In this document: piece by piece, positions 37,045-46,931 of the stretch | Layout: each line of letters starts with the position of its first letter | Numbering within the stretch: the first letter of the stretch is position 1 | Assembly (NCBI RefSeq): GCF_000243215.1 | Contig: NZ_JH594597.1 | Span: forward strand, 71,005 to 135,004 | Direction: 5' to 3' | Origin: Odoribacter laneus YIT 12061 | GTDB lineage: Bacteria; Bacteroidota; Bacteroidia; Bacteroidales; Marinifilaceae | DNA: 64,000 nt | Program-made: the position numbers and the translations under genes | Notes under the pieces: model-generated | What the model saw: only the letters and a program-made list of their open reading frames with translations | Database searches by the model: none | What the model was told of the DNA's origin: nothing

Positions 37045-38091
37045 TTACAAACGACTGAAATCAAAAGGAGGATAAAATATACCTTGCTCTGTCACGATGG
37101 CTGTGATTAACCGATGATCGGTCACGTCAAAAGCCGGATTATATACTTTTATTCCCCGGGGAGCCATCCGATGAGCATACCATTTCTCCGTCACTTCTTC
37201 AGCAGGCCGCTCTTCTATGGTAATAGAGTTCTGATCCGGACAAGTTGCGTCGATGGTAGAAGTAGGACCTAAAACATAAAAAGGAATACGGTAGTAATTA
37301 GCCAAAATGGCGACTCCGGAGGTTCCGATTTTATTTGCCGTATCCCCATTGGCAGCTACCCGATCGCATCCCACCAACACGGCCTGAATTTTACCCTCTG
37401 CCATCAAACGGGAAGCCATATTATCGCATAGTAAAGTCACGTCCACTCCCGCCTTCTGCAGTTCATAGGCCGTCAAACGGGCTCCTTGCAACAAAGGACG
37501 AGTCTCATCTGCATATACAATAAAGTGATATCCCTTTTCCTGTCCCAAATAGATAGGAGCCAAAGCCGTCCCATATTCCGACACGGCCAAATGTCCGGCA
37601 TTACAATGGGTGAGGATCCCCATTCCCGGCTGTAACAAACTCAATCCCCATTCCCCTATACGCCGGCAGGCTGCGGCATCTTCTTTCCGAATAGCCTCAG
37701 CTTCTCTCCAAAGCTCCTGTTTTATTTTTTCCAGCGGCTCTTGCCGATGAGCCAACACACATTTTTCCAGTCTCTCCAAAGCAGTGAATAAATTTACAGC
37801 TGTCGGACGAGATCCGGCTAAATAATTTTTCAGCATAGTAAACTGCCGGAAAAAAGTCCCGAAATCTTCCCCCTGAATTCTTTCTGCACATAAGGCAAGT
37901 CCATAAGCAACTGCAATTCCAATAGCAGGAGCTCCCCTTACTTTCAATAAATAAATAGCTTCCCATATTTCCTCAGGAGTCCGCAATTCCAAATAAACTT
38001 CTTTTCCCGGTAATTGAGTCTGGTCGATGATCACCAAAACTTTATGGTCATAATCCATCCTTACCGTAAGGATATCAAAAAGCGCATTCAT
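37045..38091 (-). CDS. mtnA: S-methyl-5-thioribose-1-phosphate isomerase
   Basis: A 348-residue enzyme converting 5-methylthioribose-1-phosphate to 5-methylthioribulose-1-phosphate. Family motifs: RGAPAIGIAVAYG, the catalytic Cys in THCNAGHLA and the catalytic Asp in GCDRVAANGD. Its start overlaps the aldolase stop by 4 bases (ATGA type), so the two are translated together. The pathway disposes of methylthioadenosine left from SAM use. Confidence 0.93.
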   Translation of the reverse strand: MNALFDILTVRMDYDHKVLVIIDQTQLPGKEVYLELRTPEEIWEAIYLLKVRGAPAIGIAVAYGLALCAERIQGEDFGTFFRQFTMLKNYLAGSRPTAVNLFTALERLEKCVLAHRQEPLEKIKQELWREAEAIRKEDAAACRRIGEWGLSLLQPGMGILTHCNAGHLAVSEYGTALAPIYLGQEKGYHFIVYADETRPLLQGARLTAYELQKAGVDVTLLCDNMASRLMAEGKIQAVLVGCDRVAANGDTANKIGTSGVAILANYYRIPFYVLGPTSTIDATCPDQNSITIEERPAEEVTEKWYAHRMAPRGIKVYNPAFDVTDHRLITAIVTEQGIFYPPFDFSRL

Positions 38092-38765
38092 GATTCGAAT
38101 TTTTTCCGGAGAGCAGATAATTCACGCCGCTGCTCCAATGTAAAAGGGACAAGTGTATCTTTCCGGCAAGCGACCAAATGCATAATCTCGCAATAGGTTT
38201 CCAGATTTTCCATTTTCCAATAGGCCTCCTCTACGCTTGCTGCCCAAGTGATTGCCCCATGCCCCTGCATCAAAAGAGCTGTCCGGCCGACCGATAATTC
38301 TTCCACATACTGTACAATCAGAGGAGATCCAGGAGTAGCATAGGGTACTAAACCGATATCTCCTAAAAAAATCTCCGCTTCCGCCATCGCCCCCAAGGGA
38401 GGCAATTGACCGCAAACAGCATAAGAAGTGGTATAAGGCGGATGAGCATGTACACAACCGCCTGCATTTGCATTTTTGCGCAAAATAGCCAAATGAGTTT
38501 TGATTTCACTGGTAATCCGGCGATCACCCGCAAGTTGCTTTCCCCCGAGATCGACCATACATAAATCCGAAGGCTGCATACGTCCTTTAGACATATAAGT
38601 CGGCGTACAAAGTACGCATTCCTTACTCAAACGGACACTGATATTTCCCCCGTTTCCATCTACATATCCTCTTTCCCACATTCTCTTTCCTATATCACAT
38701 ACCAACCGCTTCAGCTGTTCCGTTTTTTCTGCATAAAATAGATCGATGTGAATTGATTCTTCCAT
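38088..38765 (-). CDS. Class II aldolase paired with MtnA (methylthioribulose-phosphate salvage)
   Basis: A 225-residue class II aldolase/adducin-fold enzyme. Zinc ligands are visible as HAHPP and QGHGA, with an acidic residue in AEAEIF and the phosphate site GNGGNISVR. I use the ATG at 38765; a 13-residue basic extension upstream is less likely. Coupling to mtnA means the substrate is probably methylthioribulose-1-phosphate. It may act as an aldolase giving dihydroxyacetone phosphate and methylthioacetaldehyde (DHAP shunt) or as an MtnB-type dehydratase; no later salvage genes lie nearby. The gap 38766-39068 holds nothing I can name. Confidence 0.8.
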   Translation of the reverse strand: MEESIHIDLFYAEKTEQLKRLVCDIGKRMWERGYVDGNGGNISVRLSKECVLCTPTYMSKGRMQPSDLCMVDLGGKQLAGDRRITSEIKTHLAILRKNANAGGCVHAHPPYTTSYAVCGQLPPLGAMAEAEIFLGDIGLVPYATPGSPLIVQYVEELSVGRTALLMQGHGAITWAASVEEAYWKMENLETYCEIMHLVACRKDTLVPFTLEQRRELSALRKKFES

Positions 38766-39068
38766 TTTTCCAGTCTTCGTCCTCTTTATACGTAAGCTTA
38801 TCAAAATGAAGTTATAAAATTTAGGCGAAACCCTCTCTTTTTACCCTCCCTCTGCCGAAGAAATCATAAAACGGCTAAAGATAAGCCGCTCTATTCCCAT
38901 CCTAAAAAGTTCTTTTCTGTAAGGGCAGAGGAAAATAACCTATCAGAAAGAGAACAACATTTCGCCAACGGATATCCCCCGTTAAAACCAAAGTAGTACA
39001 AACCATTATTCATCAGCGACAAAATCCCTTACGGGAAAAAGCACTTTTGAACAACACTAGCAAATGTC

Positions 39069-40400
39069 TTATTTTAACCAAGATTTCAATGTTTCTATAA
39101 TGTCCTGCCTAGTAATTTCTTCAAAATGTTTTATGCGGCAAGTGTGGTCCATATCTGCCTTCACATATTTTCTACATTTACTATTTTCTTTCAGATCTAC
39201 AGCCGTAGCTCCCCAAGGATCCATACCTCCGTAAATAAACAACATTTTTTCCGCATCTGTCTGCAGCCACCGATTAATGTCCTTCATTTGCTGTTCATTG
39301 AAAGGTTTTTGTTCTATCCCTTTGGGCATTGTAAAGACAAAAGTTATGTCTTCCTTATCCGGCAAGTACTTTTTAAAAGGCTTAACTTTGTAATCGTACA
39401 TCCCGATTTCTGTCAAAGCAGCATAGAAAAAAGGCTGTTGCTGGACAATGTTTTTATCCTCGAAAAAGGAAGGTCCGGATACCTCCATCAAATTAGTATA
39501 AATAGCTTCTATACCATCTTCTGCCAAAGGAATATTGGAACATTTATGCCCCCATTGCCAAAAAGCAAAAGGATATTCCAGTATCATCAATTGAACAGCC
39601 CGCCGGATCCCTCCAACCGTTTCAAAAGTATAATTTTTTTCCTGAGCATATTCTTCCACCATCGGAATTAAGCTGTCGATTTTCTGGAAACATAAGTTCT
39701 GGAAATCTTTTATATCCCAATGACAAGTATTTCTTTCATCGTTCCCGAACAGGAATTTTCCGAAGCCAACTTTTGAAGTACCCGCTTTCTCTAAAAACTT
39801 AGCCAGCCGAGGATCTACATATTTCAAATTTAAAGGAGCCACATAAGGCACACTGACATCCACATCTTCAGGATAAAAATAACGGTGGAAAATGGTCGTC
39901 TGCCCCCCCTTACTAATACCGGTAGATACCCATTTTACTTCCGGATAAATATTTTTCCTGATAGCCTGAATAATTTCATGTTGGTCGGTAGCAGCCTGTT
40001 TTATAGTCAGATATTCCCAAGGAATTCCCCCCTGAGGTACACTCCGGTCGAAAAAACGATGCTCAATGGTCAACTGGTTACCATTTAACAATTGAGCCAG
40101 CTCTCCTGCCTTCGGCGACCAGATATTATACCCTTGCAGTTCTACAATAACCGGGGCTTTGGGTTTATTTTTATGCCCCAATAAAACTCTCTGCTTAAAT
40201 TTCCCGCCTTCCGGACGAGAATGGTCGATGGGCTGTTCATACCAAAATTCATAATATTCATCAAAAGAATCAATATCCATCTTTTTAATGTCACTGATTT
40301 CTTTAATTTGCTGTAATTTTTCCAAAATGCCACTCTGCCCCCAAGCCATATAAGAACCAAGGGCTAAAAACAATAAACTAACAATAGTTCTCTTCATCAT
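39069..40400 (-). CDS. Secreted serine peptidase, S37/PS-10 family
   Basis: A 443-residue exported protein with a signal peptide ending near AWGQ (residue 22). It has an alpha/beta-hydrolase fold. The nucleophile is Ser163 in TGISKGG, with a likely Asp in GGMDPWGA and His in MDHTCRI near the C-terminus. IEHRFFDRSVP is typical of the PS-10 aminopeptidase family, which cleaves tripeptides from N-termini. It stands alone and probably acts in the periplasm or outside, feeding peptide uptake. Confidence 0.87.
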   Translation of the reverse strand: MMKRTIVSLLFLALGSYMAWGQSGILEKLQQIKEISDIKKMDIDSFDEYYEFWYEQPIDHSRPEGGKFKQRVLLGHKNKPKAPVIVELQGYNIWSPKAGELAQLLNGNQLTIEHRFFDRSVPQGGIPWEYLTIKQAATDQHEIIQAIRKNIYPEVKWVSTGISKGGQTTIFHRYFYPEDVDVSVPYVAPLNLKYVDPRLAKFLEKAGTSKVGFGKFLFGNDERNTCHWDIKDFQNLCFQKIDSLIPMVEEYAQEKNYTFETVGGIRRAVQLMILEYPFAFWQWGHKCSNIPLAEDGIEAIYTNLMEVSGPSFFEDKNIVQQQPFFYAALTEIGMYDYKVKPFKKYLPDKEDITFVFTMPKGIEQKPFNEQQMKDINRWLQTDAEKMLFIYGGMDPWGATAVDLKENSKCRKYVKADMDHTCRIKHFEEITRQDIIETLKSWLK

Positions 40401-40729
40401 CTCTGTAAAATTTAAAGTCGCAAGATATAAAATTTAATCAGAATATACATGAGGTTTATAAAGTTTATAGAAGGACAACATTTGTTCTCGAAACAACTGC
40501 TATTTTGTTTACAAATAGGAGCCTATGTCCTTTTACCGATAGGTCCAAAGCCGGATTTTTCACACCGTTTCTGAAACGTAAACAAGACAGCAGTTCATTT
40601 ACAGTAAATCATAATTTGGTAAAATCATTTTATAAACGGATATTTGCATCGTCGAACAAAAGAACTCCTGAAAAGAAAGGCCGGTTACAGCTGGAGCCGT
40701 CTTACTTTTATGAAACAGAAGTTTGCTAT

Positions 40730-42079
40730 ATGAAATATTTTAGCCGTTTCAAAGAACATTATACAGCCATTATCCGATTAGGAATACCTATCGTAATCGG
40801 GCAATTGGGGATTGTCATCGTAGGATTGGCCGATAATATCATGGTGGGTCATTACGCTACTTCCGATCTGGCAGCCGCTTCCTTCGTGAACAGTGCATTC
40901 AATATTCCGATTTTATTCGGACTTGGGTTTTCCTACGGACTGACCCCTTTGGTCGGCCAGTTTTTCGGTAAAAAGGACAAATTCAAAATCGGGCAATTAT
41001 TACGCAATAGTTTGCTGGTAAACGGCTGTATGGGAGTATTTCTCACCTTGCTGATGTGGATTTTTTATCTGAATATTGAAAAAATGGGGCAACCGGCAGA
41101 ACTTCTTCCCCTGATTCGTCCTTATTTTTTATTGCAACTGGTTTCCTTGATTTTTGTCATGTTATTCAATTCCTTCAAGCAGTTTTCCGATGGAATCACA
41201 GATACCCGGACTCCTATGTATATTATGATATCCGCGAATGTATTGAATATTATCGGTAATTATATACTGATATACGGGAAATTAGGAATTACGCCACTGG
41301 GAGTGGTCGGTGCAGGTATTTCGACCTTATTGTCCCGGATACTCATGTTCCTGGCCTTTGCCGTCCTGTTCTACCGTCATCTTGCCTATCGCCGCTATCT
41401 TGTAGGCTATAAACGGAGTCATTACAACCGGACAGATATTTTTTCGCTGAACAAAATGGGCTGGATGGTGGGTCTGCAGATGGGCTTAGAAAATGGATTG
41501 TTCAGTGTTACGGGCATCATGATCGGTTGGCTGGGCAGTATAGCACTGGCAGCACACCAGGTTGTCGTAGCTATCTCTACTTTGGGTTTTATGATTTACT
41601 ACGGAGTGGGCGCTGCTATTTCTGTCCGGGTAAGTAATTTTTTCGGAAAAGGAGACATCCGCAATGTCCGGGCTACAACGGCCGCAGGTTATCACATTAT
41701 CCTCTGCCTGGCTTTCCTTGCTTCCTGTTTATTCCTGTTTTCCCGCCATAGCATCGGCCATTTGTTTACAGATTCAGCAGAAGTCCTGCAGGTGGTATCG
41801 GTCCTTATGTTCCTGCTTTTAGCTTTTCAATTCGGCGATTCCCTGCAAATTACGTATGCCAATGCGTTACGGGGAATGGGAGATGTCGTATCTATGGCTA
41901 TTATTTCATTTATCGGCTATTTTCTCATTGCACTGCCCGTCTGCTATATATGCGGGTTTGTTCTCAAATGGGGAATTACAGGTGTATGGTTGGGTTATCC
42001 CGTTGGTCTGACACTGACCGGACTCATGCTGTGTGCCCGCTTTTACTATATTACCCGTCAAGTTAATAAAAAACCATAA
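40730..42079 (+). CDS. MATE-family multidrug exporter
   Basis: A 449-residue transporter with about 12 membrane helices in two related halves. It begins MKYFSRFKEHY with the family opening RLGIPIVIGQLG and VGLADNIMVGHY. I take the ATG at 40730; a 75-residue in-frame extension upstream is basic and not MATE-like, so 40401-40729 is taken as non-coding. MATE proteins expel drugs or metabolites in exchange for Na+ or H+. The dehydratase gene starts 34 bases after its stop. Confidence 0.9.
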   Translation: MKYFSRFKEHYTAIIRLGIPIVIGQLGIVIVGLADNIMVGHYATSDLAAASFVNSAFNIPILFGLGFSYGLTPLVGQFFGKKDKFKIGQLLRNSLLVNGCMGVFLTLLMWIFYLNIEKMGQPAELLPLIRPYFLLQLVSLIFVMLFNSFKQFSDGITDTRTPMYIMISANVLNIIGNYILIYGKLGITPLGVVGAGISTLLSRILMFLAFAVLFYRHLAYRRYLVGYKRSHYNRTDIFSLNKMGWMVGLQMGLENGLFSVTGIMIGWLGSIALAAHQVVVAISTLGFMIYYGVGAAISVRVSNFFGKGDIRNVRATTAAGYHIILCLAFLASCLFLFSRHSIGHLFTDSAEVLQVVSVLMFLLLAFQFGDSLQITYANALRGMGDVVSMAIISFIGYFLIALPVCYICGFVLKWGITGVWLGYPVGLTLTGLMLCARFYYITRQVNKKP

Positions 42080-42113
42080 AATTTACCTTTATTATCAACA
42101 TTAAGACTTTACA

Positions 42114-43085
42114 ATGCTAAACGATAAATCCATACTTATCACCGGAGGAACCGGTTCATTCGGACAAAAATTTACAGCACTGGCTTTACAGGCCTATCCG
42201 CATATTCGAGAAATCGTCATTTTTTCACGAGATCCGCAAAAGCAACTTCAAATGGCCGAACGCTTCGCCCATCACCCCCTTCGCTTTATCTGCGGAGATA
42301 TGGGAAATCCCCAAGACGTAAACGAAGCCTGTAAAAATATCGATCTCATTATCCATACGGCAGCGATACGCATTGCCGGAGAAGCGGAAGCAAACCCCTG
42401 GCAGGCTATTCAAAGCAATGTGATAGGAGCGCAAAATTTGATAGAAGCAGCTTCTACCCATCGGGTCAGGCAAATACTTGCCCTTTCTACCGATATGGCT
42501 TCCTTGGTAAATAATGTGTATGGCGCCACTAAAATGTTGTCGGACAAATTATTTATCGATGCCAACCAACGTTATGCCCCTTTAAAAACCAGTATAATTC
42601 GCTATGGAAATATGTTAGGTTCACAAGGCACAGTCATTCCATTTTTTATCAAAAAAGCCCAGGAAGAAGGTATCCTACCCATTACAGATTTTCGGATGAC
42701 ACGTTTTTTAGCCACTCCGGAAGAATGTGTCAAAATAGCCTTTCAAGCTCTCCGAAGAAGTATAGGAGGGGAAATCATTGCTCCCAAAATAAAGTCATAC
42801 AACATTCTGACAATCGCCAAAGCTGTCGACGAAAAAGCAGCTTTAAAGCAAATCGGATTGCGCCCGGGTGAAAAACTATACGAAACGATGGTCACCCGCT
42901 ACGATTCTTTCCGTACGATTGAAACGAACGACAGTTACATTATCGTACCCCCCTATGCAGATACGGCAAAATACTGCCAACATTATTCAGCTCTTCCGGT
43001 TTCTCCAGAATTTGAATTCAATTCCGAAAATAACCCTAATCAATACACTGTAGCAGAAATCAAACAAATGATTAAAAGCATGTAA
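42114..43085 (+). CDS. PseB/FlaA1-like UDP-sugar 4,6-dehydratase (divergent)
   Basis: A 323-residue short-chain dehydrogenase with NAD(P) motif TGGTGSFG (10-17), the Y136-x3-K140 pair (YGATK) and a RPGEKLYE-type C-terminal block typical of PseB/CapD enzymes, which start pseudaminic acid or related sugar synthesis. The usual S-T-D-K motif reads STDM here: the Lys thought to help dehydration is Met128. The ALKHV block after the NAD site is also altered (AIRIAG). No other sugar genes are adjacent, so the product and even the activity are uncertain. Confidence 0.78.
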   Translation: MLNDKSILITGGTGSFGQKFTALALQAYPHIREIVIFSRDPQKQLQMAERFAHHPLRFICGDMGNPQDVNEACKNIDLIIHTAAIRIAGEAEANPWQAIQSNVIGAQNLIEAASTHRVRQILALSTDMASLVNNVYGATKMLSDKLFIDANQRYAPLKTSIIRYGNMLGSQGTVIPFFIKKAQEEGILPITDFRMTRFLATPEECVKIAFQALRRSIGGEIIAPKIKSYNILTIAKAVDEKAALKQIGLRPGEKLYETMVTRYDSFRTIETNDSYIIVPPYADTAKYCQHYSALPVSPEFEFNSENNPNQYTVAEIKQMIKSM

Positions 43086-43104
43086 ATTATCGGATCAAAA
43101 TTTC

Positions 43105-43707
43105 TCAAGGCTTCAATTTCAATATAGAATTGATCTCTTCGTAGCCTTTTGAACGATCCTGAAACAATACCGTATGAAAACCTAAAACAGAAGCCGCTTC
43201 TATATTCGCTTTTAAATCATCTATAAAAAGAGATTCTTCCGCTTTTAAATCATAGGTGTCGAGTAATGTGCAATATATTGCCCGATCCGGTTTTACCTGT
43301 TTCACTAAACCAGAAATGATCTGTCCGTCAAAATACCGGAACACTTCCCTCCCTTTTAAGTAATCGTAAAATTCGACAGACATATTCGACAGACAATATA
43401 ATTTATATCCTAATTTCGAGAGTCGTTTGATCAAGGTGACCGTTTGCGGAATATCGGTCAATGAATGTTTTATAAATTCAACGAACTCCCGGCACTGTAC
43501 AACAGTATAACCGGAAAGCTCAGCCATTTGAAGGATAATCTGTTCCTCCGTTACCATCCCCCGGTCAAATTCTATCCAATAGTCCTGGAAGAAACGATTT
43601 TGAAAAAGTTTTTGCGGCAAATTCAAATCTCCTTTAAATTCTTTCTCAATCTTTTTCGGACTCCACTCCAAAACTACTCCACCCAAATCAAAAATTACAT
43701 TTTTCAT
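43105..43707 (-). CDS. HAD-superfamily hydrolase (subfamily IA)
   Basis: A 200-residue haloacid dehalogenase-like hydrolase. Motif I is FDLGGVV, with the second Asp replaced by Gly as in the YihX-type subgroup. Motif II is CLSNMS, and the later acidic motif is FIDDLKANIEAA. The start is the ATG at 43707 (MKNVIFDLG); 17 residues upstream in frame are not family-like. It is probably a small sugar-phosphate or nucleotide phosphatase. The gap 43708-44217 is AT-rich and holds the pst promoter region, with a repeated ACGTAT around 43914-43930. Confidence 0.85.
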   Translation of the reverse strand: MKNVIFDLGGVVLEWSPKKIEKEFKGDLNLPQKLFQNRFFQDYWIEFDRGMVTEEQIILQMAELSGYTVVQCREFVEFIKHSLTDIPQTVTLIKRLSKLGYKLYCLSNMSVEFYDYLKGREVFRYFDGQIISGLVKQVKPDRAIYCTLLDTYDLKAEESLFIDDLKANIEAASVLGFHTVLFQDRSKGYEEINSILKLKP

Positions 43708-44217
43708 CCCATTCAAAGTTAAAAACAATTTTACGCTTAAATCCGTATTTATCTGCAAAATTAATAGAATCCCCTGATTTCCTTTTTATATTTTAAAGAT
43801 TTGTTTTTCCCTTTTCGTTATGTTTTCAACGATTCCTAATTGGAGCAAACTGAATCATTCAGTAGAAGTAGAAATTGTATCTTCCCCGAGTAGGTTCTTT
43901 TCAAGGCTTTGAATACGTATAAAAACGTATTTGTTAATGATTTTTTAAAATGCATTTTTGTAAAATAGAATAATCGGGGGAGTATGAAAAGTTAATTGAT
44001 TGATTTTTAGTCAATTATACCCACATCTCTTCTGAAAGCGTATGTATAAAAACAGATTTCTGAAAAATAAGATAAGAATTAAATGTTTTTTATCCGTTAT
44101 AAAAATAAAATTGAAAAAAGAACTTATCCGCACGCCTGACAACAAAGTACTGGATGGAGTAAAGTTTTGCATAAAACAAACGGATAAATTCAAATAGCAG
44201 AATTAAAACAGAGATAT

Positions 44218-45177
44218 ATGAGAAATTTAATCGTGTCAGTTTGCATATTGATCGGCATCAGTGTAGGCGTCGGTTCCTGTGGCTCTAAAGCGAATAAGAA
44301 AGGAGGCTTACAAGGGGAAATCACGTTGTCCGGTGCATTTGCTTTATACCCTCTAGTTGTAAAATGGGCTGAAGAATTCAAAAAATTAAATCCGAATGTC
44401 CGGATCGATATCTCGGCGGGAGGGGCAGGAAAAGGAATGACGGATGCCCTGGCAAAAGTAGTGGATCTGGGTATGGTTTCCCGGGAAGTATATCCCCCGG
44501 AACTGGAAAAAGGAGCTATTGGCTTTGCAGTGGCAAAAGATGCCGTTATCCCCACCATCAATGAAAATAATCCGGTTATAAAAGATCTTCTGCAAACCGG
44601 TCTTACACAGGAAGCAGCAAAGAAATTATGGATTACCGACGAATATACAAACTGGGAACAATTGACAGGTAAGCCGGGAGAAACTCCTGTACACGTCTAT
44701 ACCCGTTCGGATGCCTGCGGGGCAGCGGAAACCTGGGCGTTGTGGATGGAGAAAAAGCAAGAAGACCTGAACGGAACCGCTGTATTCGGCGATCCCGGAG
44801 TAGCAATGGCCATACAGAAAGATATTTTAGGCATCGGATTAAATAATATTTCTTATGCCTATGACGAAAAAACCCGTAAACCCAATCCGGGAATATTAGT
44901 TTTACCGTTGGACGTAAACGCAAATGGGAAAATCGATCCGGAAGAATTATTTTATGATACCAAAGACCAGCTGATACAAGCTATTGCCGAAGATCGTTAT
45001 CCTTCCCCTCCTGCCAGAGATCTTTACCTGGTTTCCAACGGGATACCCACCAAACCGGAAGTCATCGCTTTTCTAAAGTTCATATTGACAGAAGGACAAA
45101 AATATAATGTCCCGGCAGGCTATATCGGATTATCATCCGAAAAACTGGAAAAAGGATTAGCCCAGCTCAAGCAATAA
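44218..45177 (+). CDS. pstS: Phosphate-binding lipoprotein PstS
   Basis: A 319-residue substrate-binding protein. The lipobox VGSC lipidates Cys21. Phosphate-site blocks are TLSGAFALYP, SAGGAGKGMTDA and RSDACGAAETW. An unusual insert at 232-243 reads as an EF-hand-like calcium loop (D, N, N, G, D and E at positions 1, 3, 5, 6, 9 and 12). It is the first gene of pstSCAB; pstC starts 15 bases later. PstS delivers phosphate to the PstCA channel. Confidence 0.9.
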   Translation: MRNLIVSVCILIGISVGVGSCGSKANKKGGLQGEITLSGAFALYPLVVKWAEEFKKLNPNVRIDISAGGAGKGMTDALAKVVDLGMVSREVYPPELEKGAIGFAVAKDAVIPTINENNPVIKDLLQTGLTQEAAKKLWITDEYTNWEQLTGKPGETPVHVYTRSDACGAAETWALWMEKKQEDLNGTAVFGDPGVAMAIQKDILGIGLNNISYAYDEKTRKPNPGILVLPLDVNANGKIDPEELFYDTKDQLIQAIAEDRYPSPPARDLYLVSNGIPTKPEVIAFLKFILTEGQKYNVPAGYIGLSSEKLEKGLAQLKQ

Positions 45178-45192
45178 ACAGGTCGTTCTGGA

Positions 45193-46083
45193 ATGAATAT
45201 TCGGATACTGAAAGATAGAACAGCTAGTGGGGTCATGTTTTTTCTGACCGTCATTTCATTACTTCTGGTATTTGTAATGGGAATCGGTTTGTATTTAAAA
45301 TCGGCTCCCGTTTTTGAAGAACATACTTTAAAAGAATTATTGTTCTCTGCGAACTGGAAACCGATGAAAGGACAGTTTGGATTTCTGCCTTTTATCATGG
45401 GAACGATTTGGGTAACAGGAATTGCCGTAGCAATGGCTTTACCTATTGCATTGCTTACGGCTGTATTTCTTACCGAATATGCCAAATCTTATGTACGAAA
45501 ATATGTCTTTCCCGCTTTGGATATCTTAGCGGCCCTGCCTTCTGTCATATACGGAGTATGGGGTACATTATTGATTGTTCCCTGGATTTCGAATAAGCTA
45601 GCTCCCCATTTTGTGGATTTCTCTACTGGTTATACCGTATTGGCCGGGGGTATTGTACTGGGAATTATGATTTTACCTTTACTGGTCAGCCTATTTATTG
45701 AAATTTTTTCTTCCGTACCGGCAGAATTCAGGGAAGCTTCTCTCTCTTTAGGGGCCACCAAATGGCAAACGACAAAATTTGTCATTATCCGTAAAACCAT
45801 GCCAGGCATTTTAGCTGCAGTCGTCCTTGCTATTTCCCGCGCCTTAGGAGAAACAATAGCAGTACTAATGGTATGCGGTAATTTACCGGAAGTTCCCCGC
45901 TCTTTATTGGACAGTTGTTATCCGATACCAGCCTTGATTGCAAATAACTACGGAGAGATGCTTTCACTTCCCCTATATGAAGCAGCCTTGATGTTCGCCG
46001 CACTGATTTTATTTGTAGTCGTTTTATTTTTTAATGTGATATCCCGGGTCGTTTTATACCGCTTGGAAAAAACGTTTAATTGA
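45193..46083 (+). CDS. pstC: Phosphate ABC transporter permease PstC
   Basis: A 296-residue inner-membrane permease with six helices. The ABC-coupling loop is REASLSLGATKWQTTKFVII, and ALPSVIYGVWG is a PstC signature. With PstA it forms the phosphate channel driven by PstB. The pstA ATG lies 5 bases after its stop. Confidence 0.94.
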   Translation: MNIRILKDRTASGVMFFLTVISLLLVFVMGIGLYLKSAPVFEEHTLKELLFSANWKPMKGQFGFLPFIMGTIWVTGIAVAMALPIALLTAVFLTEYAKSYVRKYVFPALDILAALPSVIYGVWGTLLIVPWISNKLAPHFVDFSTGYTVLAGGIVLGIMILPLLVSLFIEIFSSVPAEFREASLSLGATKWQTTKFVIIRKTMPGILAAVVLAISRALGETIAVLMVCGNLPEVPRSLLDSCYPIPALIANNYGEMLSLPLYEAALMFAALILFVVVLFFNVISRVVLYRLEKTFN

Positions 46084-46088
46084 TAAAC

Positions 46089-46931
46089 ATGAAATTTTTT
46101 GAGGAAAAGATTTTTAGATTCCTGATGATCGTCGCTACTTTGGTAGTCTTCGGATTCGTAATCAGCATTATATGGACAATCGCTTCCCGGGGGTGGGGAG
46201 CAATGAGCTGGGATATGATTACGAAACTACCGGGCGGAGGTTTCTATATTGGAAAAGAAGGCGGTTTTTTAAATGCGATCGTCGGCTCCTTGTATATCGT
46301 AGGCGCTTCGACAATATTGGGACTTTTGATCAGTATCCCCGTCGTCTTTTATTTAAACGTTTATCTGAAAAAAAAATCCAAATTCGCTTATATCGCCCGA
46401 TTGGCTTATGATATCCTTTTCGGAATTCCTTCTATCGTATACGGAGCTTTCGGATTTACCATCATGATTTACCTAGGGCTGCGTACTTCCCTGGCCGGAG
46501 GTATCATCGTCATTACTTTACTCATCATCCCTATTTTTATTCGTTCCATGGACGAAATTGCCCGGGAATTTCCCCGGGATATTCTGGATACAACTTATTC
46601 TTTAGGCGCAACCCGTTACGAATCGATGAGAGTGGTCCTACGCCAAATTGCCCCCGGTATCGCAACCGCCACATTGCTCTCCGTCGGACGGGCAATCGGA
46701 GACGCTGCAGCAGTTATGTTCACAGCAGGTTATACAGACAGTATTCCGACCTCTCTTTCCCAACCTGCAGCTACTCTTCCCTTGGCCGTCTTTTTCCAGT
46801 TAAGCAGCCCAGTGAAAGAAGTACAAGATAGAGCCTATGCCGCAGCATTGGTACTTACGCTGATCGTATTAATCCTCAGTATAGCCGGACGTTTTATTAC
46901 AAATCGTTTTTCAAAAAACAAATTACAATGA
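46089..46931 (+). CDS. pstA: Phosphate ABC transporter permease PstA
   Basis: A 280-residue permease with six helices, FGIPSIVYGAFG and coupling loop DTTYSLGATRYESMRVVLRQ. The start used is the ATG at 46089; a TTG three codons upstream overlaps the pstC stop. Its stop overlaps the pstB start by 4 bases. Confidence 0.94.
   Translation: MKFFEEKIFRFLMIVATLVVFGFVISIIWTIASRGWGAMSWDMITKLPGGGFYIGKEGGFLNAIVGSLYIVGASTILGLLISIPVVFYLNVYLKKKSKFAYIARLAYDILFGIPSIVYGAFGFTIMIYLGLRTSLAGGIIVITLLIIPIFIRSMDEIAREFPRDILDTTYSLGATRYESMRVVLRQIAPGIATATLLSVGRAIGDAAAVMFTAGYTDSIPTSLSQPAATLPLAVFFQLSSPVKEVQDRAYAAALVLTLIVLILSIAGRFITNRFSKNKLQ

Noticed and set aside
40505-40729. 75-residue N-terminal extension of the MATE exporter
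   Set aside because: The extension is basic and non-membranous, and the MATE family begins at the internal ATG at 40730.
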